A stretch of 17,246 nucleotides of DNA from Chromera velia (Eukaryota > Sar > Chromeraceae): contig JAHBMJ010000342.1 of the NCBI GenBank assembly GCA_018398765.1, positions 1-17,246 of the forward strand, given 5' to 3'. Position numbers and translations under genes: made by a program. Shown one piece after another: positions 16,132 through 17,246 of this stretch; the first letter of the stretch is position 1; each line of letters starts with the position of its first letter. The notes under the pieces are model-generated. The model made no database searches. It was not told where the DNA came from and saw only the letters and a list, made by a program, of their open reading frames with translations.

Positions 16132-16781
16132 ACCCCTGCCCTTGAATTTGGCTATGGAGGGGCGGTCTGTCCTAGACAATCTTTTGACCCGTCGGGCCAG
16201 CACCCCCAAAGACGGTCTGATGTAGTTAGTCTTGGGTACCTGCATACAGTAAACAAACAACAGTATGCCATCTCCAACAATTCAACTGGGGTGCTCACAT
16301 ACATTCACAAGAAAGGCGAGGGGGGGACACGCTGACCAGCAAGACACGCACACACGGCCAAAAGGGTCATCCCTCTCTACGCAATGCGATCATGCTACTT
16401 TCGAGAGAGAGAGCAATACATCTTCAGTCAAAATGCTGGCTTATGTTTGTTCCCCCCTGCTCATAAAGTAAGCAATACATAAAAAATTGAACCCTAAAAG
16501 TCGACATTTTTACGAAATAACCTGCGGGAGTTTTCCGGAAAAGTTAAGAGACTACAGAACAACACTTCAAAGAATCAAAGAAGCCGTCTACCATCTCTCA
16601 CTTCAACAATTCACACAGAGAAGAAAGCAAACTCTGACTGAGTCTGATTGGTTGTCAATGCATGTACGCATGATTCAAGCATGGCGGGTCCCTGGCGTAT
16701 AGGCCCGGGCCCTGGCACGAGTGCTCTGTATTGGAGGCCCGCACATTTTTTTTTCCCATAGCAAAATTCAAGGGCAGGGGT
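16132..16781. repeat. Inverted-repeat pair, possible small non-autonomous element
   Basis: Bases 16132-16157 (starting ACCCCTGCCCTTGAATTT) and 16756-16781 are reverse complements at 25 of 26 positions. They enclose 598 bp with no gene I can support. The enclosed segment has no strong further symmetry. I see no clear target-site duplication next to either end. Confidence 0.6.
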
Positions 16782-17073
16782 TTCGTAGAGCAAATACAGA
16801 AAAATGCGTTTTTCTAGAAAACAGATTTTGCTACTGGACTGACTGTTGCTTGCAGAATTTTGGCAGAAGGAGAGCCGTTCAAAAGAAAAGCCAATAAGGA
16901 GAGTATGTGTGGGGGTGCAATGCGTCGACACAAGAGGTTTCAGAGGAAGCGAGACCCAATCAGAAACAAAAGAGAGCAAGAAGCGGGGAGACGGCGCTGT
17001 TGCTTGCATACAGAAAGGGCCTGCCTGCCAATCATCCTTTTCTAAAAAGAGAGAGAAGACTGACTGACCAGCT

Positions 17074-17130
17074 ATGCAGCCGCCTGTCGGCTCCCTGGAT
17101 CCACTGGACTTCCCTGCAGCTAAAGAAAAG
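17074..17130 (+). CDS. Likely first coding exon of a gene leaving the window
   Basis: ATG at 17074 with a purine at -3 opens a 19-codon frame, MQPPVGSLDPLDFPAAKEK, ending AAG|GTCAGTTG at 17130/17131. The donor is the same GTCAGT type used repeatedly by the RRM gene, and it falls between codons. The rest of the gene would lie to the right. No function can be inferred from 19 residues. Confidence 0.42.
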
Positions 17131-17246
17131 GTCAGTTGCAAAGTGGACAGAGCAGCAACACTGCACACACTCCTTTCTGGACACAAAACACATGTGCACC
17201 TGCTCGTTCAATCACTCCTACCTACCCATCCTCGCCCCCACCCTTC

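Noticed and set aside
16611-17186. 191-codon minus-strand open frame
   Set aside because: No recognisable domain, and it spans the right-hand inverted repeat and a poly-T stretch. It also overlaps the better-motivated plus-strand first exon at 17074. Likely open by chance.

Overview
This looks like nuclear DNA of a unicellular eukaryote. It has split genes with GT-AG introns, pyrimidine-rich acceptors, abundant CT/GT/CA/GTCT microsatellites in introns, and no operon-like gene packing. A chromerid or other alveolate-type alga is my guess from gene style alone; nothing here fixes the taxon. Gene models were made by eye from reading-frame phase and splice-site fit, so exon edges are proposals.

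Layout, left to right. 1-572: a 51-bp minisatellite in an open plus-strand frame (17-residue charged repeat), cut by the window edge. 605-1466 (minus): a small two-exon gene for a disordered protein. 2257-6896 (plus): an 11-exon gene for a 365-residue protein with two RRM RNA-binding domains; all phases close and six of its ten introns begin GTCAGT. 6897-7373: AT-rich spacer. 7374-10307 (minus): an intronless 977-codon gene carrying two copies of a module made of CxHG...CxxC knuckle repeats followed by an HNH nuclease domain, with a presequence-like N-terminus. About 10800-11340: a second AT-rich tract. 11341-12025: no convincing gene. 12026-12533 (minus): a probable short multi-exon gene. 13071-14984 (minus): an intronless 637-codon gene for a Pro/Gly-rich protein with one conserved-looking core. 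14985-17073: mostly non-coding, with a possible 97-codon ORF and a 26-bp inverted-repeat pair 598 bp apart. 17074-17130: a likely first coding exon of a plus-strand gene that runs out of the window.

The genes do not form an obvious pathway. The most notable object is the double-module nuclease gene between two AT-rich tracts. Its two HNH cores share a 120-bp stretch that is base-for-base identical, while the sequence around it has diverged, which points to recent gene conversion or concerted evolution. The second theme is splicing: introns in several places start with GTCAGT, often inside a run of GTCA units.
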